DNA from: JAABYT01 sp041581935
Lineage (GTDB): Bacteria; Pseudomonadota; Gammaproteobacteria; HK1
Reading direction: 5' to 3'
Assembly: GCA_041581935.1 (NCBI GenBank)
Contig: JBFICP010000236.1
Location: 1 to 5,342 of the forward strand
DNA length: 5,342 nucleotides
This document shows positions 1 to 5,342 of the stretch, in pieces. The stretch's first letter is position 1, and the number at the start of each line of letters is the position of its first letter. Both the position numbers and the translations under genes were made by a program. The notes beneath the pieces are model-generated. The model was not told the origin of the DNA. It worked only from the letters and a program-made list of their open reading frames with translations, and ran no database searches.

Positions 1-318
1 CCTGTCGATGGCAATGCCCTCGCTCGCCGAGAGCAGGATCCGAAAAGCCAGGTAGCACAGGTAGGCCGCGCCCAGATAGCGCACGACGTCATAGGCGATT
101 GTCGACGCCGCCAGCACCGCCGACAGGCCCAATGCGGCGACCAGACAGTTGACGAAAGAACCGGTGGAAAGTCCCAGCACCGACACCAGGGCGGCGCCGC
201 TGCCCTGCCCGATGCCGCGGGCGACCGCGTAGAGCATTCCGGGCCCCGGAGATATACCGACCGCAAAGGCGGCGACCAGAAACAGGCTGAGTGCCGACCA
301 CTCCGGTAACAGGCCCAT
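1..318 (-). CDS. LysE/RhtB-family amino acid exporter (N-terminal part, cut by window edge)
   Basis: Inner-membrane translocator of the LysE/RhtB type, whose characterised members export amino acids such as lysine, homoserine or threonine. The 106 residues present begin MGLLPEWSALSLFLVAAFAV and are strongly hydrophobic, with about three membrane segments (roughly residues 8-25, 38-62 and 70-92). The family signature SPGPGMLYAVARGIGQG lies at about residues 23-39, right after the first segment, as expected. Family members are about 205 residues, so about half is missing past the left edge. The ATG lies 2 bases after the stop of the upstream deacetylase gene and has no clear Shine-Dalgarno sequence, which suggests translation by re-initiation within one operon. 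The exported substrate cannot be told from the sequence. An amine or amino acid released by the deacetylase is a guess from context. Confidence 0.88.
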   Translation of the reverse strand, partial: MGLLPEWSALSLFLVAAFAVGISPGPGMLYAVARGIGQGSGAALVSVLGLSTGSFVNCLVAALGLSAVLAASTIAYDVVRYLGAAYLCYLAFRILLSASEGIAIDR

Positions 319-320
319 TG

Positions 321-1355
321 TCAGCGCGCGGCTTCGAAGCCCGCAAGCGCCGAGACGAGATTGGCGCCCAGCTGTCCGCTTAAGTACCCGCCCTCCTGCA
401 CGAGCACGGTCGGCACGCCCAAGGCACCGATTGCCTGACCGATCCGCTCGAAGCCGGCGGTCGTGATTTTCAAAAACGCCAGCGGATCACGCTCCGAAGC
501 ATCGAGCCCCAAAGCAACGACCAGCATCTCGGGCGTGAAGCGCGCGACCCGCGCGAGCGTTTCGTGGAGGCATTGCATGTAGTCGTCATCGCCGGTGTCT
601 CTGGCAAGCGGCTCGTTGATGTTGCATCCGCGGCCGTCGCCTTCCCCGACTTCCTGCCGGTAACCGGCGAAGAACGGATAGAACTCCGACGGATCGCCGT
701 GCAGGGAGACGGTCAGGACGTCGCCGCGCGCGTAGAAAATCCCCTGGGTGCCATTGCCGTGGTGCACGTCGACGTCGACGATCGCGACACGCCCGGCACC
801 CCGTTCGCGGCAGTACTGCGCCGCGATGGCAGTATTGTTGAGAAAGCAGAATCCGCCGGCCATGTCGGCGTACGCATGATGACCCGGTGGCCGGCAGAGC
901 GCATACGCACAGTCGACGCTGTCCGCGCCCATCACCGCACTGGCGGCGGAAAGGGCGCAATTCGCGCTCGCCTGAACGGCTTGCCAGGTGCCCGGGCCGA
1001 TGGGACAGGCGCCGTCGGCCTGGTAGTAACCGGCGCGTCCGACGATGGCGTTCGGCCGAGCGCTCATGTTGCGATTGGGGTGCACATTCGGAATCACCTC
1101 CGCTGCGTGGTCGGGGAGAGCGCACCAGTCCCGCCAGGCGTTCTCGAGAAATTCGAGATAGTCGCTGTCGTGCACCGCATGCACGGGTTCGAGGCCGAAC
1201 GGTTGGGCCTCGCACACTTCGTGCCCGGCCTCGCGTGCCGCGTCTAGCAATGTGGAGGCACGCGCGGGTGTTTCCGGGTTGTCCGTAATCCGGCCGCGGC
1301 TGATGAACGCGCCTGGCGCGTGGACGGCGTGCTTGTCACTGAAGTAGATTCGCAT
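321..1355 (-). CDS. Histone deacetylase / acetylpolyamine amidohydrolase family zinc deacetylase
   Basis: Zinc-dependent amidohydrolase of the arginase/deacetylase fold, expected to remove acetyl or similar acyl groups from an amine in the cytoplasm; 344 residues, close to the roughly 341 of Mycoplana acetylpolyamine amidohydrolase (APAH). Visible catalytic features: the His pair in RPPGHH (H159, H160), zinc ligands D196 and H198 in DVDVHHGNGTQ, third zinc ligand D285 in LGLDASERD, and the transition-state tyrosine Y324 in EGGY. The APAH-type insert GYYQADGACPIGPGTW (109-124) is present. By alignment from memory, the APAH polyamine-binding glutamates E17, E106 and E117 correspond to F17, V105 and A116, so an ordinary acetylpolyamine may not be the substrate. 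I chose the ATG at 1355 (MRIYFSDKH) because it matches the family N-terminus. An in-frame ATG at 1397 would add 14 residues unlike the family. First gene of an apparent operon with the downstream exporter. Confidence 0.93.
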   Translation of the reverse strand: MRIYFSDKHAVHAPGAFISRGRITDNPETPARASTLLDAAREAGHEVCEAQPFGLEPVHAVHDSDYLEFLENAWRDWCALPDHAAEVIPNVHPNRNMSARPNAIVGRAGYYQADGACPIGPGTWQAVQASANCALSAASAVMGADSVDCAYALCRPPGHHAYADMAGGFCFLNNTAIAAQYCRERGAGRVAIVDVDVHHGNGTQGIFYARGDVLTVSLHGDPSEFYPFFAGYRQEVGEGDGRGCNINEPLARDTGDDDYMQCLHETLARVARFTPEMLVVALGLDASERDPLAFLKITTAGFERIGQAIGALGVPTVLVQEGGYLSGQLGANLVSALAGFEAAR

Positions 1356-1414
1356 GACTGAAAAATTTTTGTGCCGCAAATGACTCGGGGTCTGCATAGC
1401 TTACTCGTAGATGC
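1356..1414. promoter_or_regulatory. Divergent spacer between deacetylase and racemase genes
   Basis: This 59-bp spacer must hold, or lie beside, the start signals of both divergent genes. It is clearly more AT-rich than its surroundings near the deacetylase start and contains a perfect 10-bp palindrome AAAAATTTTT (1361-1370), the kind of sequence that can bend DNA or act as an UP element. No convincing -35/-10 pair was found on either strand. TTGTCA at 1333-1338 resembles a -35 for the racemase direction but has no good -10 at 16-18 bases. Neither the deacetylase ATG nor the racemase GTG has a clear Shine-Dalgarno sequence. A regulatory role is inferred from position only. Confidence 0.35.
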
Positions 1415-2545
1415 GTGCGCGTGCCGACGGTGACCGCGACCAGAACTTACGGCGGATGGCTCGAGCTGAGTCGCTCCGCTGTTGCCCATAACCTGGCCGG
1501 CGTAAGGCGCCTGGTGGAGCCCTCCCAGGTGATGGCGGTCGTCAAAGCGAACGCCTACGGCGCGGGCGCCACAGGCGTGGCACGGGTCCTGCAGGATCAC
1601 GGCGTGATCCGCTTCGCCGTCGCCACCGTGGACGAAGCGGTGACCCTTCGCGAAGCCGGGATCGACGGCGACATCCTGTGTCTCACCTATTTCGACGACG
1701 GCGATGCAGAAGCGATTCGCCACCATGATCTGACTCCCACGGTGCACTGCGAGCGAAGCGCATCGGCCATCGGCAGGATCGCGGGGGAAATCGGCGAGCG
1801 TCTGCGCGTTTGGGTCAAAGTGGATACGGGTCTCGGCAGACTCGGCGTTCCGGTGGACGCAGCAACGGCGTTCATCGAGGGGTTACTGCGCAACATGCCG
1901 GTACGCATCGCGGGCGTCTACAGCACGCTCACGGAGAACCGCGAGCGTGATCGCCGCCAACTAGAGCGTTTCCTGGCGTTGCGCGAAAGACTGCCGGCGC
2001 TCGACGGCGTGCTCTGGAGCCTTGCATCGAGCCACGCAATCCTGACCCTGCCCGAGAGCAGCCTCGACGTCGTGCGTCCTGGTGTCATGTTGCTGGGATT
2101 TCCACCCAGCGAGCCGCAACGATTGGATACGGACCGCGTCGCGCTCGCCGACCTGGAAAGCGCGGTCACCTGGAAATCCCGCGTCGCCGGGATAAAAACG
2201 ATTGCGGCAGGCGAGCAGGTGGGTTACGGCGAGCAAATTCCGCTTGCGCGCGACACCCGCGTGGCGAGCCTGATGACGGGCTGGGCGGACGGCTACCGGG
2301 GATCACCGGAACAACGAAGCGGTGTGCTGATTGGCGGACGGCGTTGCCCGGTGCTCGCGCTCAGCGCAAACACCACGCTCGTAAACGCGACCGCGGTCGA
2401 ATCGGTTCGGGCGGGCGACGAGGCCGTGCTGCTCGGCCGACAGATGAGCGCCCGAATTGCCGTCGAGGAGCTCGCACCGGCGGTGGGCGGCGTTTACCGC
2501 ATGCTTGCCGCAATTCCGCCACGCGTGCCGCGGATCTGGTCGTGA
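1415..2545 (+). CDS. Alanine racemase-family PLP enzyme, divergent active-site periphery
   Basis: Fold-type III PLP enzyme, 376 residues, about the usual length for alanine racemase, which interconverts L- and D-alanine for peptidoglycan or D-alanine catabolism. Seen: the PLP lysine K44 in AVVKANAYG; KVDTGLGRLG (135-144) holding equivalents of the carbamylated lysine (K135) and Arg136 (R142); R221 in VRPG, which contacts the PLP pyridine nitrogen; the second catalytic base Y271 in VGYG; GWADGY (289-294); and the C-terminal Y361 with PPRVPRIW. Unusual: the normally conserved GRVCMDQ loop reads ALSANTT (315-321), and the usual THFA and HxANS motifs read STLT (170-173) and SLASS (202-206). It may therefore racemise another amino acid. 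The start is taken as GTG 1415; in-frame GTGs at 1421 and 1430 are alternatives and none has a clear ribosome site. Divergent from the deacetylase operon, convergent with the transporter. Confidence 0.87.
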   Translation: MRVPTVTATRTYGGWLELSRSAVAHNLAGVRRLVEPSQVMAVVKANAYGAGATGVARVLQDHGVIRFAVATVDEAVTLREAGIDGDILCLTYFDDGDAEAIRHHDLTPTVHCERSASAIGRIAGEIGERLRVWVKVDTGLGRLGVPVDAATAFIEGLLRNMPVRIAGVYSTLTENRERDRRQLERFLALRERLPALDGVLWSLASSHAILTLPESSLDVVRPGVMLLGFPPSEPQRLDTDRVALADLESAVTWKSRVAGIKTIAAGEQVGYGEQIPLARDTRVASLMTGWADGYRGSPEQRSGVLIGGRRCPVLALSANTTLVNATAVESVRAGDEAVLLGRQMSARIAVEELAPAVGGVYRMLAAIPPRVPRIWS

Positions 2546-2588
2546 AAGTGTAACGGGTGACGGGCGAGAATTCCGGAGTCGTGCGTGC

Positions 2589-2610
2589 AGGAGCGCGCTT
2601 GCCCGCGCCT
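2589..2610. terminator. Weak hairpin in convergent spacer, possible terminator
   Basis: In the 77-bp gap between the racemase stop and the transporter stop, AGG-(AG)-CGCG can pair with CGCG-CCT across a 6-base loop, giving a short GC-rich stem with a bulge. There is no T-run on either side, so it is not a classical intrinsic terminator. Its place between two convergent genes is the main argument for it. The rest of the gap (2546-2622) shows nothing recognisable. Confidence 0.2.
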
Positions 2611-2622
2611 AGAGCAATGTCG

Positions 2623-3786
2623 CTACGCGCGCCAGCGGCGCAAGAACCCCAGGATCGGTAGTGGCAGCGCGAGCGCGTAGATGACGGCAAGTGCCCAGCG
2701 CATCCCGTCGTTGCCGAGATAGGCCATGCCGACCCCGCTCATCGGCGGACCCGCCACGGCACCGAAGCAGAACATCACCGAGAACACACAAGCGGCTGCG
2801 CTCAGATCGGCACCCTTGAATTTACGACCGAGTAGCGTCAGCGGAATGATATAGAGCGCGGCGAACGTGCCGCCGAAGACGAACATGAACACGGTGTTCC
2901 AGCCCGCGTAGGGAACCACCCACGGCAGTGCCACCGATGCGAACAGCATCGCGAGAATCGCCACGAGCACGATTCCCATCGCATTGACGTGGTCCATGAG
3001 CCAGCCAACGGGAAGCTGGAACGCGATGGTGCCGATTGCGAAGACGCTGATGAGCCCGACGGCCGCAGACTCCGTGAGCCCTGCGGCGACGCCATAAATG
3101 GGAAAGAAGCTCATGACGATGGCATCGGTGGCCGCAAACACGAAGTATCCGATCATGGCCACCGGTGCGAGCATCACGTAACGCCAGGCACTCGCGGACG
3201 GCACGCCTTCGAGCCTCGGCGCGGCGCCTCGCACGAGCGCAAGGGGCAATATGGCCACCAGCGTGATGGCTGCGCACACGAGAAACGGTGCCCAGCCTTC
3301 GCTGCCGATGGCCGCCAGCAGCAGCGGCCCGAGCGCAAATCCACCGCCCGCCGCCATGCCGTAGAGCGCGACCGTGCGCCCGCGGCGCTTGTCCTCGGCG
3401 ACGTGATTGAGCCATGCCTCTCCGGCGATCCACATGAAGCTCTCGGACATTCCGAGAAGAAACCGCAGTACGAACCATGCGTACACATCGGGATACGCCG
3501 GCAAGGCCAGCAACAACAGCGCCGTTGCGACTATCGACCACAGCATCAGCGGCACCGGACCCTGCCGCGCCATGAGTTTCGGCACGAAGGGCGCGGCCGC
3601 CAGCACCGCCAGATATTGAGCGGCGGTGTTGAGCCCGATGAGCGTGGTGCCGACGCCCTGCTTTTCCAGCACCAGCGACAGCAGCGGCAGACTGAAACCG
3701 TGCACCAGGGCGGCAACGCCGAGCACGGCGCTCACGGCGACGAGATTGCGCACCCGCCAGCCGCGTGGCGACATTACCGCCGTCAT
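2623..3786 (-). CDS. MFS transporter, YcaD-like
   Basis: Inner-membrane secondary carrier of the major facilitator superfamily, 387 residues with about 12 hydrophobic segments from residue 14 to 383, the usual size for a 12-helix MFS protein. The segment FLLGMSESFMWIAGEAWLNH (109-128), followed by RRGRTVALYGMAAGGGFALG (134-153), matches the helix 4-5 region of the YcaD-like group (E-x-W-L-N, then R-G-R and a glycine-rich helix). A second-half motif FQLPVGWLMDHVNAMG (256-271) is the equivalent of the helix 8-9 loop. The start is the ATG at 3786, whose ATGA overlaps the TGA of the upstream oxidoreductase, a standard sign of translational coupling. ATG 3774 (MSPRG) is an alternative. The open frame runs further upstream inside the oxidoreductase gene, but that extension is not transporter-like. 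Substrate unknown; coupling suggests it moves the substrate or product of the oxidase. Convergent with the racemase gene. Confidence 0.9.
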   Translation of the reverse strand: MTAVMSPRGWRVRNLVAVSAVLGVAALVHGFSLPLLSLVLEKQGVGTTLIGLNTAAQYLAVLAAAPFVPKLMARQGPVPLMLWSIVATALLLLALPAYPDVYAWFVLRFLLGMSESFMWIAGEAWLNHVAEDKRRGRTVALYGMAAGGGFALGPLLLAAIGSEGWAPFLVCAAITLVAILPLALVRGAAPRLEGVPSASAWRYVMLAPVAMIGYFVFAATDAIVMSFFPIYGVAAGLTESAAVGLISVFAIGTIAFQLPVGWLMDHVNAMGIVLVAILAMLFASVALPWVVPYAGWNTVFMFVFGGTFAALYIIPLTLLGRKFKGADLSAAACVFSVMFCFGAVAGPPMSGVGMAYLGNDGMRWALAVIYALALPLPILGFLRRWRA

Positions 3787-5081
3787 GACGGTTCGCGTCG
3801 ACCGACCAGCCGTTCGTGCACCGCGTCGCGAAGGCCATAGGCCCAGTAGGTGAGCTGGGCGGCGGCAACGCCGAGCGGCCCGCCCGTGGGTGTCAGCCCG
3901 AACGGTGCGAACAGTCGATACCGATCGTCGTTCTCGGCAATAGCCGACGCAATCAGCTCGCCGGCCACGGTGGTCGTGCCCATGCCGGAACCGCCGAATC
4001 CCATGGCGTACCAGAACCCGTCGCTCAGCTGACCGATCTGCGGCATCTTGTGCGCCGCGTAGCTCATCAGGCCGTACCACGCCGATTCGACCCGGGCGCC
4101 TTCGAGCTGTGGATAGACCTTGAGGAGATCGGCGAGCATGAAACGGGCGAGACGGGCGGGCTCGCTTCGCCGCGTGCTGATGCGCCCGCCCCATAGAATG
4201 CGTGTATCGGCGAGCGCGCGATAATAATCGCTGGCGAATCGATTGTCAGAGATCGCATAGGGAACATCGATGGCGGCGCGAAGCCGTTTCTGCCCGAGCG
4301 GCTCGGTGGCAATCACGTAGGTCGCCACCGGCACGATGGCTGCGGAAAGCCGGTGGTGAAGACCGTTCAGATAGCCTCCGCAGGCCATCACCACGTGCGT
4401 CGAGTGAACCCTGCCGCCGGCGGTATGCACGGTCTTGTCCGCGCCGAGCACGTCGAGCCCGGTCACCGGAGACCGCTCGAAGACCAGGGCGCCCCGGGAT
4501 TCGGCCGCAGCCGCCATGGCACGACTGTAGTTCAGCGGATGGAACTGAAACTTTCGATCACTGAACAGACCGTCGAAGTAGCGACGCGTGTGCAACACTT
4601 CGCGCACCCGCTCCCGCGGCCAGAACTCGCGCGCATCGTCGAAATTCTCCGCGAGAAAATCCCGCGTGCGCAGCACGGCATCACGGTCGTCGAACCAGGA
4701 AACGTTCAGCGCGCCGTCGATGACGGGTCCGCAGTCCATACGATAATGCGCGATGCGCCGGCGAACGAGCGCCACTGCCTCGTGGGTGAGACCGTAGAGC
4801 TCGCGGGCCTGCTGCAAACCGACCCTGGCGACGAGACGATCGGGCGCGAGCGAATAGCCGCTGCCGACGAATCCGCCGTTTCGCCCCGACGCGCCCCATC
4901 CGACTTGGCGCGCCTCCAGCAGAACCACATCGACGCCGCGCTCGCGCAGTCCGAGCGCCGTGGCGAGTCCGGCGAGTCCCCCGCCGACCACGCAGACCTC
5001 GGTATCGATGGCGCCGTCGAGCGCCGGGTGCGCTGCTCCCGGCGTCATGGTGCGGCTGTAGTAGCTGTCCACGTAGTGCAT
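3783..5081 (-). CDS. FAD-dependent amine/amino acid oxidoreductase (DAO family, PuuB-like)
   Basis: Flavoenzyme of the D-amino acid oxidase (DAO) superfamily, 432 residues, close to gamma-glutamylputrescine oxidase PuuB (about 426). Such enzymes oxidise a primary or secondary amine to an imine, which hydrolyses to an aldehyde or keto product with release of ammonia or an amine. Seen: dinucleotide-binding strand and loop VCVVGGGLAGLA (29-40), acidic end of the second strand at E56 (VLLEARQ), the flavin-contact segment GWGASGRNGGF (61-71) typical of PuuB-type members, FQFHPLNYSRAMA (178-190) equivalent to the PuuB HPLN motif, and the C-terminal FAD segment MGFGGSGMGTTTVAGELIA (360-378). There is no signal peptide, so it is probably cytoplasmic. 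The ATG at 5081 (MHYVDSYYSR) fits the family N-terminus, which often has S-Y-Y shortly after the start. The frame is open to 5204, but those 41 extra residues look non-coding. First gene of a coupled pair with the MFS carrier. The actual substrate is not determinable, since the family is broad. Confidence 0.9.
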   Translation of the reverse strand: MHYVDSYYSRTMTPGAAHPALDGAIDTEVCVVGGGLAGLATALGLRERGVDVVLLEARQVGWGASGRNGGFVGSGYSLAPDRLVARVGLQQARELYGLTHEAVALVRRRIAHYRMDCGPVIDGALNVSWFDDRDAVLRTRDFLAENFDDAREFWPRERVREVLHTRRYFDGLFSDRKFQFHPLNYSRAMAAAAESRGALVFERSPVTGLDVLGADKTVHTAGGRVHSTHVVMACGGYLNGLHHRLSAAIVPVATYVIATEPLGQKRLRAAIDVPYAISDNRFASDYYRALADTRILWGGRISTRRSEPARLARFMLADLLKVYPQLEGARVESAWYGLMSYAAHKMPQIGQLSDGFWYAMGFGGSGMGTTTVAGELIASAIAENDDRYRLFAPFGLTPTGGPLGVAAAQLTYWAYGLRDAVHERLVGRREPS

Positions 5082-5135
5082 GGCGACGCGCCGACGACTC
5101 CCCCGCTCGACAACGATTACCTTCAACCCCGGCGC

Positions 5136-5165
5136 ATGATAAACGCAATGCGACGGTACTGGCAG
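5136..5165 (-). promoter_or_regulatory. Candidate sigma70-type promoter of the oxidoreductase-MFS pair
   Basis: On the minus strand, CTGCCA (5165-5160, four of six bases of the -35 consensus) is followed after 18 bases by TATCAT (5141-5136, five of six bases of the -10 consensus). Transcription would begin near 5129, leaving a leader of about 48 bases before the ATG at 5081. A G-rich, Shine-Dalgarno-like GGGGGAG lies about 16 bases before that ATG, which is farther than usual. The surrounding spacer (5082-5224) must also serve the divergent HAD gene; no better than a weak match (ATTACC, 16 bases, GATAAA at 5116-5143) was found for that direction. Confidence 0.3.
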
Positions 5166-5224
5166 GCTTCGGTCAAATCGCAGATCATCGCCTTTCGACT
5201 CCACGACAGAGCGGCGACGACCCG

Positions 5225-5342
5225 ATGCACAGCAAACCGGCAGCGGTAATCTTTGACATGGACGACGTGCTGTGCCGCTACCATTTTGACAAACGGCTCG
5301 CGCGGCTTTCGGAGATGTCCGGTGTCGACGCGCAAACCATCA
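5225..5342 (+). CDS. HAD-superfamily hydrolase (N-terminal part, cut by window edge)
   Basis: The first 39 residues of a haloacid dehalogenase-like hydrolase, most likely a small-molecule phosphatase. Motif I is clear directly after the start: AAVIFDMDDVLCRYHFDKRL at residues 6-25, with D11 as the expected phosphoaspartyl nucleophile and D13 as the acid/base. The position after D13 is D14 instead of the commoner glycine (DxDGVL), a variant I recall from other HAD proteins. The ATG at 5225 puts the motif at residue 10, the normal distance in this family. No strong ribosome site is visible; AGAG near 5208-5211 is rather far upstream. The cap domain and motifs II-IV lie beyond the right edge, so the substrate cannot be judged. 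Transcribed divergently from the oxidoreductase. Confidence 0.82.
   Translation, partial: MHSKPAAVIFDMDDVLCRYHFDKRLARLSEMSGVDAQTI

Noticed and set aside
564..1247. Plus-strand open frame (227 codons) opposite the deacetylase
   Set aside because: Composition mirrors the opposite strand and no domain is recognisable; it is a shadow of the deacetylase gene.
1356..1397. 14-residue N-terminal extension of the deacetylase from ATG 1397
   Set aside because: The extra residues do not resemble the family, whose members begin at the MRIYFS-like strand; a GAG upstream of 1397 is only a weak ribosome site.
2546..2622. Search for a small gene or RNA in the convergent spacer
   Set aside because: Too short, with no start and ribosome-site pair and only a weak imperfect hairpin.
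2989..3840. Long plus-strand open frame (283 codons) opposite the transporter gene
   Set aside because: It is rich in Arg, His and Gln with no recognisable fold or motif, and lies antisense to a clear MFS gene. High GC keeps such frames open.
3787..4194. N-terminal extension of about 136 residues on the MFS protein
   Set aside because: It overlaps the oxidoreductase in another frame and is Arg-rich and low in hydrophobic content. The ATG at 3786 in the ATGA overlap explains the start better.
5082..5204. 41-residue N-terminal extension of the oxidoreductase
   Set aside because: It covers the divergent spacer and candidate promoter, and family members begin close to the S-Y-Y segment following ATG 5081.
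4353..5249. Long plus-strand open frame (298 codons) opposite the oxidoreductase gene
   Set aside because: No family motif is visible, it is antisense to a clear FAD enzyme, and it runs into the start of the HAD gene in another frame.

Overview
The window is a GC-rich, densely coding stretch of a bacterial chromosome. Coding density, short spacers, a GTG start and an ATGA stop/start overlap fit a high-GC proteobacterium. Nothing seen here fixes the genus. There are six protein genes (two cut by the window ends) and no RNA gene, CRISPR array, insertion sequence or integration scar that I can see.

Left part (1-1355, minus strand): a zinc-dependent deacetylase of the histone deacetylase / acetylpolyamine amidohydrolase family reads leftward. 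Two bases after its stop comes a LysE/RhtB-type amino acid exporter, cut by the left edge. The two look like one operon. A 59-bp spacer (1356-1414) containing a perfect A5T5 palindrome separates them from a divergent gene for an alanine racemase-family PLP enzyme (1415-2545, plus strand).

Right part (2623-5342): after a 77-bp convergent spacer, an MFS transporter of YcaD-like character (2623-3786, minus) is translationally coupled by an ATGA overlap to an upstream FAD-dependent amine/amino acid oxidoreductase of the DAO family (3783-5081, minus), resembling gamma-glutamylputrescine oxidase. A 143-bp divergent spacer with a plausible promoter for the oxidoreductase separates it from the start of a HAD-superfamily hydrolase (5225 onward, plus), cut by the right edge.

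Functional reading (inference): amide deacetylase, amino acid exporter, amino acid racemase, DAO-type oxidase and carrier all act on amines or amino acids, so this may be a small amine / D-amino acid utilisation or detoxification neighbourhood. All families are familiar. The less ordinary points are two enzymes that keep core catalytic residues but lose residues normally linked to substrate recognition or the active-site entrance. The deacetylase lacks the three glutamates used by acetylpolyamine amidohydrolase to bind polyamines. The racemase lacks the usual CMDQ loop and several second-shell histidines. I see no clear evidence of a wholly new system.
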